Shown here piece by piece: positions 11,940 through 14,728 of a DNA stretch of 14,728 nucleotides. The stretch's first letter is position 1, and each line of letters opens with the position of its first letter. Position numbers and translations under genes: made by a program. This stretch comes from Chitinophagaceae bacterium (GTDB lineage: Bacteria; Bacteroidota; Bacteroidia; Chitinophagales; Chitinophagaceae): assembly GCA_025924755.1 (NCBI GenBank), contig JAICHT010000054.1, forward strand, positions 1 through 14,728, given 5' to 3'. The notes under the pieces were generated by a model. It was given only the letters and a program-made list of their open reading frames with translations, did no database searches and was not told where the DNA came from.

Positions 11940-14728
11940 CTATACTACCCTGAACAAATTGCGGGTGGTTACTTCCGGCTCCTCTTCCTGTTGCAACTCG
12001 TGCAGCGCTACGGCCAGTTTATTGGTTTTTACAAAGTTGCACCAGTGGCAATCTTCTTTACCGCAGCCGGTATAAAAATCGCGGCTCTGGATTTTATTCC
12101 ATACCGTTTTTATTTGCTGCTTCACCGTTTCTATATCAGCTTCGGTTACCAACACTTTTTCTTTGTGATATTGTTTTTTCTTATCCGGTTCAATAAAATC
12201 AAACTCTACCGAAGTTACGTTCCAGTCTTTGGTAGATAGGTTGTCCATCATCAGTTTATAAAAAACGGCTTGCCGCCAATAGTCGCCGCCATCAGGCATT
12301 TTATCATTGGGCCGGGACAGTTTTTCTTTGCTTTTTTCCGGATCGCCGGTTTTGTAATCCACTATTGTAACATCCTTGTTCCTGAATTCTATTTTATCTA
12401 TTTTACCTTTTAATGGAACATCTTCCAGCAACACATTCCTTACGTTATGTTCAATCAATACAATTTTGTTCCAGGCAGCCAGGTAGGTATTATAATAGTT
12501 GGTTAAGATCTCCTGGCCGTATTCCAGTCTTCTTAAAAATTGTTCTTTGGTAAAACTTTGCCGATGGCGATTCATATACCATACAAAATCATTTACAAAA
12601 TCTTCCACCGAAGAAAACCGTTCCGACGCTTTCATTTTTTTAAACAACTGCTCTAATGCGTGATGCACGGCAGAACCAAATTCCGCCGCTTCGTTTTTAG
12701 GCGAGGGAATACGCACCATATTCTGATAGTAAAAATTAAGCGGGCAACGCAAAAAATTATTCAGCGCCGATACGTTCATCGAAAAGCTTTGCACCATGCG
12801 CTGCTCCAGTTCATCTTCCAGGTGGGCTACTTCCGGCGCTATATGCTCTTTAAATTGCAATATGCTGAAACCGGTTACCACTTCAGCATCTAATTTTATT
12901 TTGTGTACCGGCAATATATGGTTTTCAAAAATTTCTGCAATAAACATAGACGGCTCCAATTGCTTGCCTGCCATCGTATAATTGCTGTATGATATATGCA
13001 AATACTGACGGGCACGTGTAAGCGCTACATAAAATAACCGGCGCAGTTCTTCGGTATCGTTCTGGCTGTTTTGAGTGCTGAACAACGTATCGGGAAAGCT
13101 AAAGCCACTAAAGGGTTTGCGCTTTTTTTCCCAGCACGATGAATTGCAACCTGTAAAAAATACATACTCAAACTCCAGTCCTTTAGCACCGTGTGCCGTC
13201 ATAAGGTTTACGCCTTTATCATTGCCGGTTACCTGCACCAGCGGCAATATCAAACCTTCACGTTGCATCAGCATCATACGGTTTAAAAAATCTTCAAGCG
13301 ATAGTTGCGGCTGGCGGCGGGTTTCTTCTTTTACATAATCGAAAAAGCCTGTAAGCACTTGCATGAGCCACGACTTTTCCGGATGATTTAGGATATAACC
13401 CAGGAAGCCTGCTTCACGGATTACTTTTTCTAAAAAGCTTTGTAGGGTATGATTGGAAACTGCCTTTAAAAGACCATCTATTACCGTGATGGCCTCTGCT
13501 AATTTTTGGTTCATTGGCTGCCAGAAAAGGTCGGTAGGCTGCTCATCTTTTTTTTCGGTTAAGTACTGACGCAGCGAAGTATTGGCGCCTTTGTACCGCA
13601 TATCCGATACCTGCACACTGGCTTTTGCAATTTCAATAGATGGAATTTCTAACCATTCAAAATGCAGCAGCTCAAATAACAATTCGTCGCCGCTATAGGC
13701 AATGTCGTGCTCGGTAGCTACATAATTTAACACCAGCAATAACTGGCGGATAAGCGATTGGTCGAGTATGTTTAAAGCCCGCCGGGTATAAAACGGGACG
13801 TTTTTCAGCCGCAGGTAATTAGCCAGTTCTTCACCATATTTATTTTCGCGGTAAATAATACCTATCGCACTGGCGGCAATGCCTTCGTTAACCAGCTTTT
13901 CTATCTGCAAGGTGGTATGTATCATCTCATCCCGCTGTGTTTCGTATTCCTGCACCACCGGCGAGTGAATAATATGTTGCAGGTCTTCGTTGCTGCATAC
14001 CAGTTCTTTGCTCAATCCTTCCAGTTGCTTCACCAGGCGGTCTTCGTTTTTATCAATCAGGGTTTTTGAAACGTCCAATATGGGCTGTATAGAACGGTAG
14101 TTGGCGGTAAGCACCACGGTACATAAATCCTGCTGGTAGTTGTTGGCAAATGCCAGCATATTCTCTATATTGGCGCCCTGAAAGCGATAAATACTCTGGT
14201 CGTCATCGCCTACTACAAACACATTGGGCTTTTCCCAAAAGTTAATGAGCAGCTCCACTATTTTGTTTTGCGATCCGCTGGTGTCCTGGTATTCATCTAC
14301 CAATATGTATTGATATTGCTCCTGGTAGGAAGCCAGCAGGTTTTTGTTTTGTTCAAAGGCTTCAATTACCCAGTTAATCATATCATCAAAATCGTAGCGG
14401 TTGCGGTTGCGCATCAGTTGCTGAAAACGGGTAAATTCGTTGCAGGCGGCCCGCAGCTTTTCCATTTTTTCTTTTTGCTCTTCAATCTTGTCCCAGCGGA
14501 TGTCTCCTTTTTTAAAATCTTTGGTGGCCCGCTTGCAGATGTATTCTTCGCGGTTAGGCAAATCGTTCAGATACTCGTCTACTTTCTGACAAATAAAATT
14601 CGGTTGCCAGCCTTCCTTTTTTATTAAGCTAAAAAGCGATTGCAGCGCACTCATTTCAAAATACACGTCGCCCCGAAAGCGTTTCAGCGGATGCTCTTTC
14701 GGAAACGCGTCAATGAGTTCTTTTAATA
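11940..14728 (-). CDS. UvrD/PcrA-like helicase with C-terminal PD-(D/E)XK nuclease domain (5' end outside window)
   Basis: This is a superfamily 1 DNA helicase fused to a RecB-type nuclease. A GTG at 14666 could be a start, but the frame stays open to the right edge with coding-like sequence (ELIDAFPKEHPLKRFRGDV), and the Walker A motif is absent from the visible part, so the true N-terminus lies outside. Counting from the GTG codon as residue 1: YDFDDMI (91-97), Walker B LVDEYQDTS (122-130), motif III VVGDDDQSIYRFQGA (151-165), NYRS (189-192), motif V LMTAHGAKGLEFEYVF (488-503), motif VI RRLFYVALTRAR (542-553). The nuclease domain (about 630-880) has GSAVHHALE, GKIDKIEF (D757), VDYKTG (D770, K772), RQAVFYK, and cysteines C641, C868, C873 and C876 that could bind an Fe-S cluster. 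An AddAB/RecBCD-like repair role is likely; it could also be labelled PcrA-like. Confidence 0.92.
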   Translation of the reverse strand, partial: LKELIDAFPKEHPLKRFRGDVYFEMSALQSLFSLIKKEGWQPNFICQKVDEYLNDLPNREEYICKRATKDFKKGDIRWDKIEEQKEKMEKLRAACNEFTRFQQLMRNRNRYDFDDMINWVIEAFEQNKNLLASYQEQYQYILVDEYQDTSGSQNKIVELLINFWEKPNVFVVGDDDQSIYRFQGANIENMLAFANNYQQDLCTVVLTANYRSIQPILDVSKTLIDKNEDRLVKQLEGLSKELVCSNEDLQHIIHSPVVQEYETQRDEMIHTTLQIEKLVNEGIAASAIGIIYRENKYGEELANYLRLKNVPFYTRRALNILDQSLIRQLLLVLNYVATEHDIAYSGDELLFELLHFEWLEIPSIEIAKASVQVSDMRYKGANTSLRQYLTEKKDEQPTDLFWQPMNQKLAEAITVIDGLLKAVSNHTLQSFLEKVIREAGFLGYILNHPEKSWLMQVLTGFFDYVKEETRRQPQLSLEDFLNRMMLMQREGLILPLVQVTGNDKGVNLMTAHGAKGLEFEYVFFTGCNSSCWEKKRKPFSGFSFPDTLFSTQNSQNDTEELRRLFYVALTRARQYLHISYSNYTMAGKQLEPSMFIAEIFENHILPVHKIKLDAEVVTGFSILQFKEHIAPEVAHLEDELEQRMVQSFSMNVSALNNFLRCPLNFYYQNMVRIPSPKNEAAEFGSAVHHALEQLFKKMKASERFSSVEDFVNDFVWYMNRHRQSFTKEQFLRRLEYGQEILTNYYNTYLAAWNKIVLIEHNVRNVLLEDVPLKGKIDKIEFRNKDVTIVDYKTGDPEKSKEKLSRPNDKMPDGGDYWRQAVFYKLMMDNLSTKDWNVTSVEFDFIEPDKKKQYHKEKVLVTEADIETVKQQIKTVWNKIQSRDFYTGCGKEDCHWCNFVKTNKLAVALHELQQEEEPEVTTRNLFRVV

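Noticed and set aside
1..14728. CRISPR array, tRNA, rRNA, phage or transposase genes
   Set aside because: I saw no regularly spaced 20-40 bp repeats, no cloverleaf-like sequence, and no integrase or transposase motifs on either strand; the repeats present are short heptamers and hairpins.

Overview
The window (about 43% GC by eye) looks like chromosomal DNA of a Bacteroidetes bacterium, most likely from the Chitinophagaceae or a close relative. Four things point there: the tiny ribosomal protein THX next to HU, a DUF4286 protein, a methionine synthase split into two genes, and several promoters with the Bacteroidetes-type -7 element TAnnTTTG in place of sigma70 boxes. Shine-Dalgarno sequences are essentially absent. 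Most genes are housekeeping. I see no phage, transposase, CRISPR array, tRNA or rRNA.

Layout. Left, plus strand: the 3' end of pyrH, an uncharacterised membrane-anchored coiled-coil protein, and pdxH. Next, minus strand (about 2.1-3.9 kb): a 36-codon gene for ribosomal protein THX, the gene for nucleoid protein HU with its own terminator and promoter, a repeat-rich intergenic stretch, and a two-gene unit of exonuclease III followed by DUF4286. Then, plus strand (4.1-5.6 kb): a LOG-family nucleotide hydrolase and a HAD-IA phosphatase. The HAD stop codon overlaps the stop of the convergent metH C-terminal gene. The remaining 9 kb is all minus strand: the two-gene split metH with a long leader, recR, a lipoprotein with an N-terminal SbsA-type Ig-like domain, and a large UvrD-like helicase with a C-terminal PD-(D/E)XK nuclease domain that runs off the right edge.

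How the genes relate. MetH-N (homocysteine domain) and MetH-C (folate, cobalamin and reactivation domains) together make one cobalamin-dependent methionine synthase. XthA, RecR and the helicase-nuclease all act in DNA repair but are not one operon. PyrH, PdxH, the LOG protein and the HAD phosphatase are metabolic genes with no evident shared pathway.

The least explained parts are non-coding or architectural. They are a roughly 190-nt metH leader closed by a 10-bp long-range helix, 7-bp-periodic repeats both between genes and inside the metH-N reading frame, a cluster of perfect hairpins between the HU and DUF4286 genes, and -7 boxes so close to the xth and recR start codons that those mRNAs may be leaderless. 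I found no convincing new multi-gene system.
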